This document shows, in pieces, positions 10,771-20,324 of a DNA stretch of 64,000 nucleotides; the stretch's first letter is position 1, and every line of letters starts with the position of its first letter. Both the position numbers and the translations under genes were made by a program. The notes under the pieces are model-generated. The model ran no database searches. It saw only the letters and a program-made list of their open reading frames with translations, and had not been told where the DNA came from. The stretch comes from Meira nashicola (Eukaryota > Basidiomycota > Exobasidiomycetes > Exobasidiales > Brachybasidiaceae): the NCBI GenBank assembly GCA_001600355.1, contig BCJU01000002.1, positions 2,480,001 through 2,544,000 of the forward strand, given 5' to 3'.

Positions 10771-11922
10771 ATGGCATCGGCAAATGATCAGAATAGGATA
10801 AAAGATACTTCTTCAGTGATCGATGTGGAAAAGGCTATTAGTATATTGGGAATAACGATTGAGCAAGAAAATGAAATTGAATCATTTGAGCAACTCAGTG
10901 GAGGTTTGACAAATGATAACATTGCCGTTCATCTCAAGAAACCTTTAAAGCGCATATACCCTCAGAATGAAAAGATCAAGATAGTCAATGATAGGCTTGT
11001 GTTACGCCGATTTAAAAGATCAACCAGCATTCATTTGGGTTACGATCGAAATCGCGAATATACCAATGCAAAGATAGCAGCAGATTATGGCATTAGTCCA
11101 AAGGTGATAGGATTTATTCCAGCTGATCAAGAAAAGGAAGGTCATGGAGGTGCTCTGGCATTGTGCTATGTTGATGGTACTACTTTGGAAGACGATAATA
11201 TTGCAAATATGTGCATGTCAGATCTCAAAATCAAATTATTAACAAACTCACTAAGAGCATTGCACGGCATAAAGCATTTCGAAAACACATTCGATCCATT
11301 CAAAGCTAGAAAGTGGTACGAAAATGAAGTGTTATCATTAAGGGGCAATTCAATCGAATGGGAAGATTATAAATCTCTAATTACGCTATCAACTTCTCTA
11401 GAAGATCATCTGAATGCACTGGAAGAACCCTTTGTTCCTTGTCACAATGATTTACTTGCAGCCAATTTCATCAAGCAATCTGTAAACGATCATGATCAAT
11501 TAGCTTTGATTGATTTTGAATTGAGCGGAATGGCACCTGCATCATGGGAATTGGGTAATATTATTTCAGAAAATAAATTAGACGGAAATGAAGATGCGAT
11601 CGAAAGATTAACTTTGCATTATTGGCTTGATGGAGAGATTGTCCAAAGCAAACTAAAACCAAAATGGCTTCAAAGTCGAATTATGAGAGTCAAAGCATGG
11701 TCAATCATTTCAAAGATCACATGGTCCGCTTGGGGAGCTGTACTGCATCATCTGAATGAAGACACAAATCCAAATCAACAACCTTTTGACTATCAAGCAT
11801 GGAGTTTAGAACGTGTCAAAAGAGCCAAAGCTGCATTACAAGATGAAAAAATGCTAAAAGATCTGCTAAAAGGATTACAGAGAGATGAATTAGACAAAAT
11901 ACCCTCATCTCTCAACGCATAG
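10771..11922 (+). CDS. Choline/ethanolamine-kinase-like phosphotransferase
   Basis: 383 residues from the ATG at 10771. The central CHNDLLAANFI motif carries the catalytic Asp. The following LIDFELSGMAPASWELGNI carries the metal-binding Asp of the aminoglycoside phosphotransferase/choline kinase fold. The N-terminal QLSGGLTNDNIAVHL is the nucleotide loop, and VLRRFKR carries the ATP-binding basic residue. The C-terminal WSIISKITWSAWGAVLH fits the helical lobe of choline kinases. It probably phosphorylates a small alcohol such as choline or ethanolamine. The exact substrate cannot be read. It is divergent from the epimerase-like gene and convergent with pantothenate kinase, separated from it by 65 bases. 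No signal peptide or membrane segment is seen. Confidence 0.85.
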   Translation: MASANDQNRIKDTSSVIDVEKAISILGITIEQENEIESFEQLSGGLTNDNIAVHLKKPLKRIYPQNEKIKIVNDRLVLRRFKRSTSIHLGYDRNREYTNAKIAADYGISPKVIGFIPADQEKEGHGGALALCYVDGTTLEDDNIANMCMSDLKIKLLTNSLRALHGIKHFENTFDPFKARKWYENEVLSLRGNSIEWEDYKSLITLSTSLEDHLNALEEPFVPCHNDLLAANFIKQSVNDHDQLALIDFELSGMAPASWELGNIISENKLDGNEDAIERLTLHYWLDGEIVQSKLKPKWLQSRIMRVKAWSIISKITWSAWGAVLHHLNEDTNPNQQPFDYQAWSLERVKRAKAALQDEKMLKDLLKGLQRDELDKIPSSLNA

Positions 11923-11987
11923 TACATTGTTCAATTGCAAATTGTGTACATTACTGAATGATATAATATAATGAATGTCAACTACTA

Positions 11988-14393
11988 CTACTCTTCCTCA
12001 ACATCCTGCAAAAGAGCATCAAGTCTGAACAGCAATCCGTCCAATTTACCTTCCAATCCGTCTGCCGCTCCATCGACATAGTCCATATTTTTGAGAAGAT
12101 CGGCGATCGAAGGTCCATCTTCGCTTTCAGTACCATTTCCATTTGCATTGTTTTGAAGCTCTGAAAATTGACTAAATAATTCTCGATCTTCTGCAGAGAG
12201 TGATTGAACGAGTTGCAAAAGATCTTTAGTTTCCTCCTCTCGATTACCATTAGATTCGTTCACACTTTGCAAAGCAGCCATATCTTTCCCTGAAACAGTT
12301 ACATCGTGAAGCTCATCTGCCTGTTGTCCCCGTTCATCTTGTTTGTGATGAGTAGACTTTACGTCATTCTCCAGGCTTACCCCACCCAAAGCCTCTGCCA
12401 AGATTGAATTGATTTTGCCGTCGCCATTCGAAGTCGGTGATTGAATTTTAAGATGCGCTGGTCCAGATTGTTGTCGTGACATAGCAGGAGTAGCAGCATA
12501 AGAACGGGCAGGTCCTCCATCCCGTGTTTGGCGTGGAGTCGCCTCATTGGAGTTTGATTCTTCCGCGGTAGGTTTCGGTGTAGAGTCGGACAGGTCCGTA
12601 GCATCCTGATTGGGCACAAGTTGATTGAAAGCATGCTGAGCGGCAACTTTAGCATTTGTCGGAGTATTGGGTACCCCATTACCATCATAAAATTGTCTAA
12701 TCCATGCACCCAATGCTCCTAAATAACCTTCATGTCGCAGAAAGAAAGCACGTTTTGTACCTTTTGACCAAAATCGGATAGCATAGGAAAGTGTAGCAAT
12801 AGTGGCCTGATGACCACGAATAAAGCAACCACCAAAGTAGATACGATCCAATCCAAACTTTTCTGCATTCATATAAGCAATCTGACCAATATTGTTGGAA
12901 ATTGCATAGAGCAAACTTTTGCAGATATCTTCTTGTTTGAATTTTCTACTTCGTTCTTCGCGAGCTTGACCGCGATGTAAAGATTCTCCGTCCCCTTTGT
13001 CCTTTCTAAACACTTTACCGAAACTGCTTGCAATCGTTGTTGATTTCAAACCTAAATTGCTCAAAGCGTCAGAAGATCCATAAACGTCGCTGACGAGCAT
13101 GTCCACTGTTCCATTATCACCTCGCGATGCCATCTCTAGCATTTCATCAAAACTTTCTGCATCTGTGACCAAACTCAAAAGTCCCCACAACGTTCCACCT
13201 CCTAGACTCGTACCGCTCACACGTTCAAATTTACCATCTTCGTCTACTTTGATGATACTCACACCACTTCCAATATTGACCAATAAACACGGCAGCTTTG
13301 GTAAAGGACTGGAATCGAATGCAGGTGAATATAGTGGAGGATCCGGTGAAGGTCGTGGAAGGTCTGTCTGAGGTGTTGGCGAAGGTGCACCATTGGGGGT
13401 CAGAAGGGAGGATGAAGATGAAGAAGCAGCCGAAGAAGGATCTTGTCGTTTTGTTTGTGTTCCTGGAGAAGTAGCGCTAAGATTATCTACCAATTCGTCA
13501 GAGTAATAAAATGTTTCATCGGGTATAAGAGTGATGAAGTTCAATCCTGTGATTAAACATTGCATTTCGTCCTCTCTTCTCACTTCAACGCCTAATTCCT
13601 CTTCAAATAAATCATTGAATAAATGTGCACCTCCTCCGGTAGCCATCAATTTTACCCCTTGTCGCATTTGTGCCAATGTCACATTGTTTGCTTTTGCGCT
13701 CAAATTGATCAACTCTTTCAAAAAGTTTACGCAAGACGTGATATCTGCTGTTTCGAATTTGACAAAGTTTAATCGTCCTCCCGGTAATTGTGATGGTAAC
13801 GATCTTCGCTTCATAAAATGTGAATGGATTGCGCTTGCGCTTACCACATTATTAGAAGAGGCAAAAAGTGATGTTGGTGTCAGCGTTCCAGCAGGTACAG
13901 CAGCAAAACCTTCAGCTGTATGTGCGATCGGAATACCATGATTGGAAAGTTGTGATCTTGAGGGCTGTCTTTGAATATGATTAGATGACTTTTGATCGCT
14001 TTGAGCTACATTAGCAGACGATTCGCGTGAATGTATTCTACTGCTACTCATTGATGCAGGTGATGCGGGTGATCTAGCTCCGAGTGGGATGCCTCCGCCA
14101 GCAATTGGAGGCGAAGGTTGTCTTTCTTGAAGGCCATGTTTATGTAGAGGTGAATTTGGTCGTGCATCATTTAGAGATGAAGATGGCGTAGTTGTAGGTC
14201 TTGCTATGCGAGTGAAATATACTACTTTTGCTAGCGATCCTCCTACGTCGATCGCTATATGACTAACAGTTTCGACATGATTGGGTAAATAAATATCCCG
14301 GCTATCGTGTTCCGCTACTGATCCTTCTAAGATTTTTGCACCAGTCGTATCTACCGTTACTGGTAAGGCGATTGGGTTCAAAGGTGCTTGCAT
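11988..14393 (-). CDS. Pantothenate kinase with large insertion and C-terminal extension
   Basis: 801 residues from the ATG at 14391-14393. The eukaryotic (type II) PanK fold is clear. HIAIDVGGSLAKVVYF is the phosphate loop, GVKLMATGGGAHLF follows, then VNIGSGVSIIKV and SGTSLGGGTLWGLLSLV. GGCFIRGH and the tail GYLGALGAW close the domain near residue 570. The enzyme makes 4-phosphopantothenate, the first step of coenzyme A synthesis. Two unusual parts are visible: a Ser/Pro-rich insertion of about 130 residues after the first loop, and a C-terminal extension of about 230 residues. The extension is disordered and ends in a short helical block, residues about 750-801 (see Findings). Single exon, convergent with the choline-kinase-like gene. 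Confidence 0.92.
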   Translation of the reverse strand: MQAPLNPIALPVTVDTTGAKILEGSVAEHDSRDIYLPNHVETVSHIAIDVGGSLAKVVYFTRIARPTTTPSSSLNDARPNSPLHKHGLQERQPSPPIAGGGIPLGARSPASPASMSSSRIHSRESSANVAQSDQKSSNHIQRQPSRSQLSNHGIPIAHTAEGFAAVPAGTLTPTSLFASSNNVVSASAIHSHFMKRRSLPSQLPGGRLNFVKFETADITSCVNFLKELINLSAKANNVTLAQMRQGVKLMATGGGAHLFNDLFEEELGVEVRREDEMQCLITGLNFITLIPDETFYYSDELVDNLSATSPGTQTKRQDPSSAASSSSSSLLTPNGAPSPTPQTDLPRPSPDPPLYSPAFDSSPLPKLPCLLVNIGSGVSIIKVDEDGKFERVSGTSLGGGTLWGLLSLVTDAESFDEMLEMASRGDNGTVDMLVSDVYGSSDALSNLGLKSTTIASSFGKVFRKDKGDGESLHRGQAREERSRKFKQEDICKSLLYAISNNIGQIAYMNAEKFGLDRIYFGGCFIRGHQATIATLSYAIRFWSKGTKRAFFLRHEGYLGALGAWIRQFYDGNGVPNTPTNAKVAAQHAFNQLVPNQDATDLSDSTPKPTAEESNSNEATPRQTRDGGPARSYAATPAMSRQQSGPAHLKIQSPTSNGDGKINSILAEALGGVSLENDVKSTHHKQDERGQQADELHDVTVSGKDMAALQSVNESNGNREEETKDLLQLVQSLSAEDRELFSQFSELQNNANGNGTESEDGPSIADLLKNMDYVDGAADGLEGKLDGLLFRLDALLQDVEEE

Positions 14394-15035
14394 GGCGATT
14401 GAGAATAACACTTCTTTCAATTCTTACACCAGAATGTTGGTAAGACGATGATACGGTCTTGAATGTAGGGAGCCTAATGTCCGAATTGCAATAGATTCCG
14501 CATGTAACCTGTCTTAGCACCTACAAATACGCCCTTTTCCGTTGATTTATGGAACGCAAGCTTGCAGACAGTGTACAATCACTTTCTAGCAAGCTTGTGA
14601 ACCAATGTCTACTTGTAATGATGATGATGATGGAATCAGAGATAGCATGAGAAAGTGTTTATTCGGTTTTGCTTTTGAACACCTTTTTTAGTTTTGGTTC
14701 TTTCTTTTAGGGTTTTTAGCCGATCTTTTGCCCCGCTTGAATTGCAAGCTGCACTGCTCCACTCTTTTTTAATTTCATTTCTCCATTCACCCCCAGCCAA
14801 TTGCGGGAAGTGAATATTGAGTAAAAAGACGCGGACAGTAATTCATATTTTATTAAGCTCACAACGCAGCAAAAAGAAAAAGTAATCACGCTTTATCTTC
14901 TCGGCTGTACCGGTTTTGTGCTTTGTTATCACAAGTCATTCTTTCGGAGAAGTATTTATCGTATACAATAACACTAAATATACAAATAAAAGATAAAAGA
15001 GCAGAATAGAAAAAAGGTTTTTCTTTTTATAAAGA
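14394..15035. other. Intergenic, pantothenate kinase promoter and 3' region of APSES gene
   Basis: About 640 bases. The half near 14400 is the promoter side of pantothenate kinase. The AT-rich half near 14830-15035 is the 3' untranslated side of the APSES gene. It contains a GATGATGATGATGG run and T-tracts. I see no further gene. Confidence 0.5.
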
Positions 15036-17099
15036 TCAAGCAGTAGTTGTGGTGGGTGCAGTTGGCGAAGCCGAAGCGTTGGCATTACCTGTACCATTGG
15101 GTAGGGAAGCTCCAGGTGTGAGTGATGCTGCCCCGTTTGCATTTGCAGGTTGTTCTTCCAATAATTCGCAAAGAGCGCTCACGACATTATCAACCTCTTC
15201 AAGAGCGATACCGCCACAGCCTGCTGCGATTAATCTACGATAAGCTGCCATCGTCTTTCCTGTTCCTTGTTCGCGTGCAGAATTGATAAACTTTTCCAAT
15301 AAGGCTGCCCTCTTTGCTTTCATTTCATTCACTTTGCCTTTCAAAGATACAATCTCTGCTTCAGGAGAATCACTAACACGTGTTAATCGTGCCAACATAA
15401 TCTCTCCATCCGTTTTTACATCTTTATCTTCCTTTGCCAAAAGAGCTCCATCGGTCAGTCCGCTTTCAGCACGCAACTTTTTCAGTGTTTTGTAATCTTC
15501 ATTCCATGCAGTCTCTTGTTCCTCTCTTGCACGCTTCTCTGCGCCTGATTTTAAGGCCTTTTGAATTTCATCTAGCTTTTTCTTTTCATCTTCACGTAAG
15601 CTGCCTTCTTTGTTCAAATCTTCCAAAATCTTTGTTGAGTCTGCAATTTCACCTTGAATTTGTGCCAAAAGACTGTGTGCCTGTGTTAACTTTCGTTCTG
15701 TTGTGCCCAACTCAGAATCATAACTGTCGGCAAGATTGTGTAACAAAGATGTCATCAATTGAACCGCTTTGCCGCCTGCTCTTTGACCTGCTTCACTTGT
15801 GTGTAAGCTATTCAAGCTGTCTGCATGCACTGAGCCACGAGGTGGGCTAGCACGGAATCTTTCGTCTTCAAGGATGTATTCTTCTGCATTCTTGCCTTCT
15901 TTATTACGAATCTTAGGGTCAGCACCATGTTCTAACAACAATCTTGTCAATCTTTTAGAACGAGCACGGGCTGCCATCGTCAAAGGAGTTTCACCTTCAT
16001 CATCTTGAAAGTTCAAAATATCTGCCAATTGACTTCCGTATTCTTGTAATCTGTTTAACATTGTTTCAAGATAATAGCGAGCAGCATGTGGTTTACCTCT
16101 GCTCAATGCCAAATCGACAACGTGGTGGAAAACGGTGCGATCGCTTTTGTCAATATTGAGGATACTTCGGTGCAGCAATTCGAATAATTCCGGAAATTTG
16201 CGTAAATCATAATTATTCGAGAACATGGCAGCTCGCATCAGGGCTGTTTGTCCATTCATATTGACTCGGAAAACATCAGCACCGCTAGTTAGCAAAAGCT
16301 TTACCACACGTATACGACCCATCGCACAAGCCCAATGCAGAGCAGTATGTTCATCATCATCGATACTCATATTTGGATTAAAGTCTTGCGGAGGATTGAC
16401 CAAAAGAGTAGGAATGGTTGTAGTCTCTGAGATGAAATAGTTCAAAATGATATCGGCATATTGAGCAGCTGAATTTGCATCTCGAGAAGGATGACGACCG
16501 AAAGCTTGACCGTTTGTACCATTTTCGTCAAAGTATTCGGGAAGATCAGTGCGATTGGGTAGAATTGGACTAGGTGTACGTGATGAACTGCTTGCTTCAC
16601 TTGGAGGACTGCTCATACTTCCTTCTGTGCCATCAGCTCGAACGGCTGCAGAAGCTGCTTCTGATTCCGTTTCAACGCTTACTTGACGTCTGATAGGCAA
16701 AGGCTTCTTTGCTCGAGTGGAAGGTGCAACAACATGTTTGGGAGCTGGAGGAGGTGATTCGGCCGTTGGTACATAGGCTGTAATTGGATCGAAAAGATGT
16801 GAAAGGTTATACACATCTGCCAATTTGACAGCATCTTCTAATGGAATCCAAGTACCTTGATATTTACCATAACCACCTTGTACTTTTTCATGTGTTCCTT
16901 TTTGAACATCCCTTTCTAATACACGCGTCCTTTGAGGTTTATCCAGTCCTGCCACTTTTAAGATATGAGTTGCGTTAATCCAACCGTCACTCCTTCTACG
17001 CATCACCGCAACGCCATTGATGATGCATTCATACACTGGCACACCACTGTAGGTGGCCTTGAAGATCATCCCTTCTTGCTTTGGTGGAGCCATGACCAT
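15036..17099 (-). CDS. MBP1: APSES/ankyrin transcription factor, MBF DNA-binding subunit
   Basis: 687 residues from the ATG at 17097-17099. The open frame extends further upstream but without an ATG. The first 110 residues form the APSES (KilA-N) DNA-binding domain, with FKATYSGVPVYECIINGVAV and RRRSDGWINATHILKVAGLDK. A disordered Ser/Pro-rich linker follows. Ankyrin repeats span about residues 240-430 (DDDEHTALHWACAMGRIRVV and DDEGETPLTMAARARSKRL). A Lys/Glu-rich coiled coil lies at about 480-590, and the C-terminal helical part ends in a low-complexity Ala/Thr tail. This order is that of Mbp1/Swi4/Res proteins, which bind ACGCGT sites and switch on G1/S genes. The promoter itself carries several such sites. 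Confidence 0.93.
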   Translation of the reverse strand: MVMAPPKQEGMIFKATYSGVPVYECIINGVAVMRRRSDGWINATHILKVAGLDKPQRTRVLERDVQKGTHEKVQGGYGKYQGTWIPLEDAVKLADVYNLSHLFDPITAYVPTAESPPPAPKHVVAPSTRAKKPLPIRRQVSVETESEAASAAVRADGTEGSMSSPPSEASSSSRTPSPILPNRTDLPEYFDENGTNGQAFGRHPSRDANSAAQYADIILNYFISETTTIPTLLVNPPQDFNPNMSIDDDEHTALHWACAMGRIRVVKLLLTSGADVFRVNMNGQTALMRAAMFSNNYDLRKFPELFELLHRSILNIDKSDRTVFHHVVDLALSRGKPHAARYYLETMLNRLQEYGSQLADILNFQDDEGETPLTMAARARSKRLTRLLLEHGADPKIRNKEGKNAEEYILEDERFRASPPRGSVHADSLNSLHTSEAGQRAGGKAVQLMTSLLHNLADSYDSELGTTERKLTQAHSLLAQIQGEIADSTKILEDLNKEGSLREDEKKKLDEIQKALKSGAEKRAREEQETAWNEDYKTLKKLRAESGLTDGALLAKEDKDVKTDGEIMLARLTRVSDSPEAEIVSLKGKVNEMKAKRAALLEKFINSAREQGTGKTMAAYRRLIAAGCGGIALEEVDNVVSALCELLEEQPANANGAASLTPGASLPNGTGNANASASPTAPTTTTA

Positions 17100-17283
17100 T
17101 GAGTCTAATTTTTTGATCGGTTGAGGATGATGGGAAATGTTACACTTCCCGAGGTGAGATCCTTTGTTGTAGGTTTTTTCATCTTTCAGCGAAAAAGTAA
17201 CACAGCCAAGACGCCCCCAGTCTACACGTTTGATTCTCTTCCCAATCAAGGTGCCGCGCCGCGCAAGCACGCATAGCTTAAAA

Positions 17284-17421
17284 AACGCGCAAGTTTAGAA
17301 AGCACGCGTGTGGATATGTAACAAGATGTCAGGCTTATAATGAGTAAGAAGAGCATGCGAGTAGACTACATAGTCTACATACACGCGAGCCAACACGAAG
17401 AAAACTACTTTACGCGACGCG
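17284..17421. promoter_or_regulatory. Cluster of MCB-like ACGCG sites before the APSES gene
   Basis: Five ACGCG cores occur within 140 bases: 17284-17288, a full ACGCGT at 17303-17308, 17393-17397, 17412-17416 and 17417-17421. ACGCGT is the Mlu-cell-cycle-box bound by MBF. The cluster is 185-320 bases upstream of the APSES ATG, which suggests self-regulation. The rest of the 440-base gap 17100-17539 holds an 18-base palindrome at 17361-17378 (arms GTAGACTA/TAGTCTAC) and no gene. Confidence 0.55.
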
Positions 17422-17539
17422 AGATACATCTTTAGGAAGAGAAGCTACTTCTTCGGCTCAATGTATGCATTGTCCTTTGACTGTAATACTAGATGATCTA
17501 AATGCAATTTATGTATGTATGTACAGTAGAGTATAAAGG

Positions 17540-19192
17540 TTAAATTAAGAATCTGTAAGTTGCTCTTGCTTCCATATTTCGTCTTAATTGAGCATCTTCG
17601 TCTCCTGCTACAACATTTGCTAATTCTTCTTTTTCTTTTTGTCCCATCTTTTGTTGTTTACCAGAAGCAATAATGTTGCCTTCTTCTTCACCTTTCTTCA
17701 AATCTCCTTCTTTTGAAATTGAACCATATTTACGATCTAATTCTTTATTTCTACGTTGAAGAACGATTCGAATAACGATTGCAGTTGCAATTGTAACAAT
17801 GATACATGCAATCGAAATAACGTTTGATTGCCAATAAGAAGGACTCCATTTCTTTGGCCAAACATAAGATCCTGCAATGTTTCCTAATTGTGAAAGACAA
17901 TTAATGAAAGCTAAACCGGCAGCACGTTTATAAGAACCACGAATAGAATTTGACATCCAAGCTAAAATGATCACATAACCAGCATAACTTTGAGCTTCTA
18001 AGAATAAAGCAAAGAATCTTGCTCCAAGGTTTTCAGTTGCAGAAGAAATGATAAATCCTACAACACCAATGCAAAGAGGAATGCAAAGATGGAAAGTACG
18101 TTCACCTGTCTTGTTTGCATGTAAACTGTTGAATAAAACTGCCAAGAATGCCCATCCCCATGGACCAAAAGTGATGATCAATGTTGTAATTTTATCGTAT
18201 CCAAGTGTACCAACGATCGTAGGAAAGAATTGATTGAATGCCATTGCGATCACGCAAGCCAAAAGACATAAAGTGAAAAGCCAAATTATTGGATCACATA
18301 ATGCATCTTTTAGACCATCGATTGGCTTTTCACCATTCGCACCTTCTACGTCACTTACACCTCCAGAATCATCAGTCATCCTTTGTACTGCTAACTTTCT
18401 TTCTTCTTCTGTTAACATTTTTGAATTGTGTGGAAAATCGGGAAGGATGTAAACAGCGCAAATTGCAATAAATACTGTAATTGAACCTTCAATAATAAAT
18501 AGCCATCTCCATGCTCGAATTCCAGCTTTACCTTCCATATTTCCAAGAATGCCAGCACTAATCAAACCCGAAACAGCGTTGGATAAAATTGATCCAGCAT
18601 ATAGCAATGCGATTCTTGATGAAAGTTCTGCTCGAGTGTACCATTTCGATAAGATGAACATGGCACCAGGAAAAAATGCAGCTTCTACTACTCCTAAAAA
18701 GAATCGAACTACAAGTAAAGATTTGAAGTCATGAGTGACAGCGGACAAAGCAGATACGATTCCCCATGCTGCCACGCATATTGGAATGTAGATACGTGGA
18801 CGGCCACAATAAGAGAGCAAGAGATTAGACGGAACTTGCAATAAAATATATCCAACGTACAAGATTGATAAACAAGTATCGTATTGTGATTTTGTAGGAT
18901 CCAACTTCAAATCCGCCTCCAATCCATTATCACGAGCAGCAGAAATACTATTACGATCCAAGTAATTGAGAACGTACAATAATACAATAACTGGCAAGAT
19001 ACGTATATCCAGCTTACGTACAAGCTTCTTCTGTAGCTTTGCTGCATCAATGTGTGATGCATCTTGACCGCCAACGCTACTCTCTCGATCTACTTGATGA
19101 ATGCCATCATCTGCGCTATCGGATGTTGTGAGTTGTGGCAAGGTGTTGTTGTTACCTAAATCCTTGCCGTCTTTTTTCTGTAGAGTGTCCAT
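17540..19192 (-). CDS. MFS permease, allantoate/anion:cation symporter (Dal5) type
   Basis: 550 residues, ATG at 19190-19192, single exon. A hydrophilic N-terminus of about 60 residues precedes twelve predicted membrane segments, beginning with ILPVIVLLYVLNYLDRNSI. The motif RNSISAARDNGL and the following VGYILLQVPSNLLL are characteristic of the anion:cation symporter family that includes Dal5, Tna1 and vitamin H transporters. RFFLGVVEAAFFPGAMFILSKWYTR carries the segment 4-5 signature. A charged loop splits the two halves near residue 275, and the C-terminus is cytosolic and Lys-rich. The substrate is probably a small organic anion such as nicotinate, allantoate or pantothenate. The sequence does not say which. 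Confidence 0.9.
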   Translation of the reverse strand: MDTLQKKDGKDLGNNNTLPQLTTSDSADDGIHQVDRESSVGGQDASHIDAAKLQKKLVRKLDIRILPVIVLLYVLNYLDRNSISAARDNGLEADLKLDPTKSQYDTCLSILYVGYILLQVPSNLLLSYCGRPRIYIPICVAAWGIVSALSAVTHDFKSLLVVRFFLGVVEAAFFPGAMFILSKWYTRAELSSRIALLYAGSILSNAVSGLISAGILGNMEGKAGIRAWRWLFIIEGSITVFIAICAVYILPDFPHNSKMLTEEERKLAVQRMTDDSGGVSDVEGANGEKPIDGLKDALCDPIIWLFTLCLLACVIAMAFNQFFPTIVGTLGYDKITTLIITFGPWGWAFLAVLFNSLHANKTGERTFHLCIPLCIGVVGFIISSATENLGARFFALFLEAQSYAGYVIILAWMSNSIRGSYKRAAGLAFINCLSQLGNIAGSYVWPKKWSPSYWQSNVISIACIIVTIATAIVIRIVLQRRNKELDRKYGSISKEGDLKKGEEEGNIIASGKQQKMGQKEKEELANVVAGDEDAQLRRNMEARATYRFLI

Positions 19193-19724
19193 CTTTGATC
19201 TTGGTGTAGGAAGAGGAAAAAATGAATAAAGTGTACATCCATACCTTTCTTTTATATGAACAGAAGTTGATTCGTAAAGATTTCAAATATTTTTGTCGGG
19301 GTTGTCTACCACTTCATCAGTGGAAACCGCGGGGCCCAACGAGTGTAAATTGCATATGACGCTCGGTAAGATTACTCCTCCTTTATTTCATCTCTTTTGT
19401 TAAATCCTTACTTTCTTTACATTTTAGCGAAAATCCCCATACTGCATTTGATCCTGCATTTGGTACGAAAGCTATGATGTTTTAGAGCAAAAAAAAAAAA
19501 AGAAATATTGTTTTCCCGAAAAGATACACTAAAATCGATCGGCCAATTCGCCGGCCGATAAGAAAGTGTTATTATGGCCAAACGGTGTTTTAAGAAAACT
19601 TACCGAAGGTTGAGGGGGTCAAAGTGGGGGAGAGCTACAGTGCGCCGGCGCTGCGCAAGAATCGGGCGGGCGCGCAACACACATACACAGCACAGCGCCG
19701 CGAAAATGCCTTCGGCTAAAGGCT

Positions 19725-19742
19725 GGGCAGGGCAGGGCAGGG
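19725..19742 (+). other. G-quadruplex motif
   Basis: Four GGG runs are separated by CA dinucleotides (GGGCAGGGCAGGGCAGGG), matching the standard four-tract quadruplex pattern. It lies about 230 bases upstream of the SelK-like ATG, within the divergent promoter. Confidence 0.6.
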
Positions 19743-19818
19743 CAGGAAAAAACAAAAGCATGACAACAGTGCACTCACTAAAAGGGGTGGTGTGTACACA
19801 GTTGCCATTTTCTTGTCT

Positions 19819-19966
19819 GTATGTATGCAAACGCTAAAAATATCTTGGCGATGCTGGCACAGCGCCTGGCATAATATAAGCGACAAATTAACTCTAATTT
19901 TGCTTATTGCAAGGACATCATGCACTTTTATGTTCCTAGCCATAACGATCTTTTTTTCCTTGACAG
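19819..19966 (+). other. Possible 5'UTR intron of SelK-like gene
   Basis: A GTATGT donor at 19819 and a strong pyrimidine tract ending TTGACAG at 19966 frame a 148-base interval. The acceptor is 5 bases before the ATG. A CTAAT-type branch site lies near 19892. RNA evidence is needed. Confidence 0.35.
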
Positions 19967-19971
19967 TCAAC

Positions 19972-20250
19972 ATGCCTTATATTGATAAATCCGGTCAAGT
20001 GCAAGATAATGTACCGATTAAGCAACAAATTCTAAGATTCTTTCTTGCCATTTGGAATTTGATTAAATTATTTTGGGCAACATTAATGGGTCAAGATGTT
20101 AATACGGCAATACAAAGGACAACAGCTCGATCAAATGGAGGAAATAATTCAGGTCCAGGTTCTCGTCGTAATGATATGAACAATTTGAATAGGAGGAATG
20201 CTCCATCCGTTCCTGGTTTTTATGGAGAAGCACCTTGCTGTGGCAGATAA
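19972..20250 (+). CDS. SelK/SelG-family small ER membrane protein
   Basis: 92 residues from the ATG at 19972. It begins MPYIDKSGQVQD, like the YISNGQVLD opening of selenoprotein K. One membrane helix follows at residues about 16-40 (FFLAIWNLIKLFWATLMG). The tail is Gly/Arg/Asn-rich and the end is APCCGR. In animal SelK the corresponding end is Gly-Gly-Sec-Gly-Arg, so the fungal protein has Cys where animals place selenocysteine. The family sits in the ER membrane and takes part in protein palmitoylation and ER-associated degradation. The frame continues open upstream, but the conserved start is clearly here. Confidence 0.85.
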   Translation: MPYIDKSGQVQDNVPIKQQILRFFLAIWNLIKLFWATLMGQDVNTAIQRTTARSNGGNNSGPGSRRNDMNNLNRRNAPSVPGFYGEAPCCGR

Positions 20251-20324
20251 TATATGCGGTGAACATTTGTCCTAATCGAACATAACGACCGGGGCAATGT
20301 CTTCAGGTCAGGTCTCCCCGATCG

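Larger units (their letters stand above)
19193..19971. other. Divergent promoter region, MFS permease and SelK-like gene
   Basis: About 780 bases. It holds a 14-base A-run near 19490, a 7-base-arm palindrome ATCGGCC/GGCCGAT at 19538-19559, a GC-rich patch at 19640-19700, a G-quadruplex motif at 19725-19742 and a possible 5'UTR intron at 19819-19966. Overlapping open frames on both strands here look like chance products of the GC-rich patch. Confidence 0.5.

Noticed and set aside
19574..19837. Overlapping open frames on both strands in the GC-rich patch
   Set aside because: The composition is GC-driven, there is no domain, and they lie in the promoter of the SelK-like gene.
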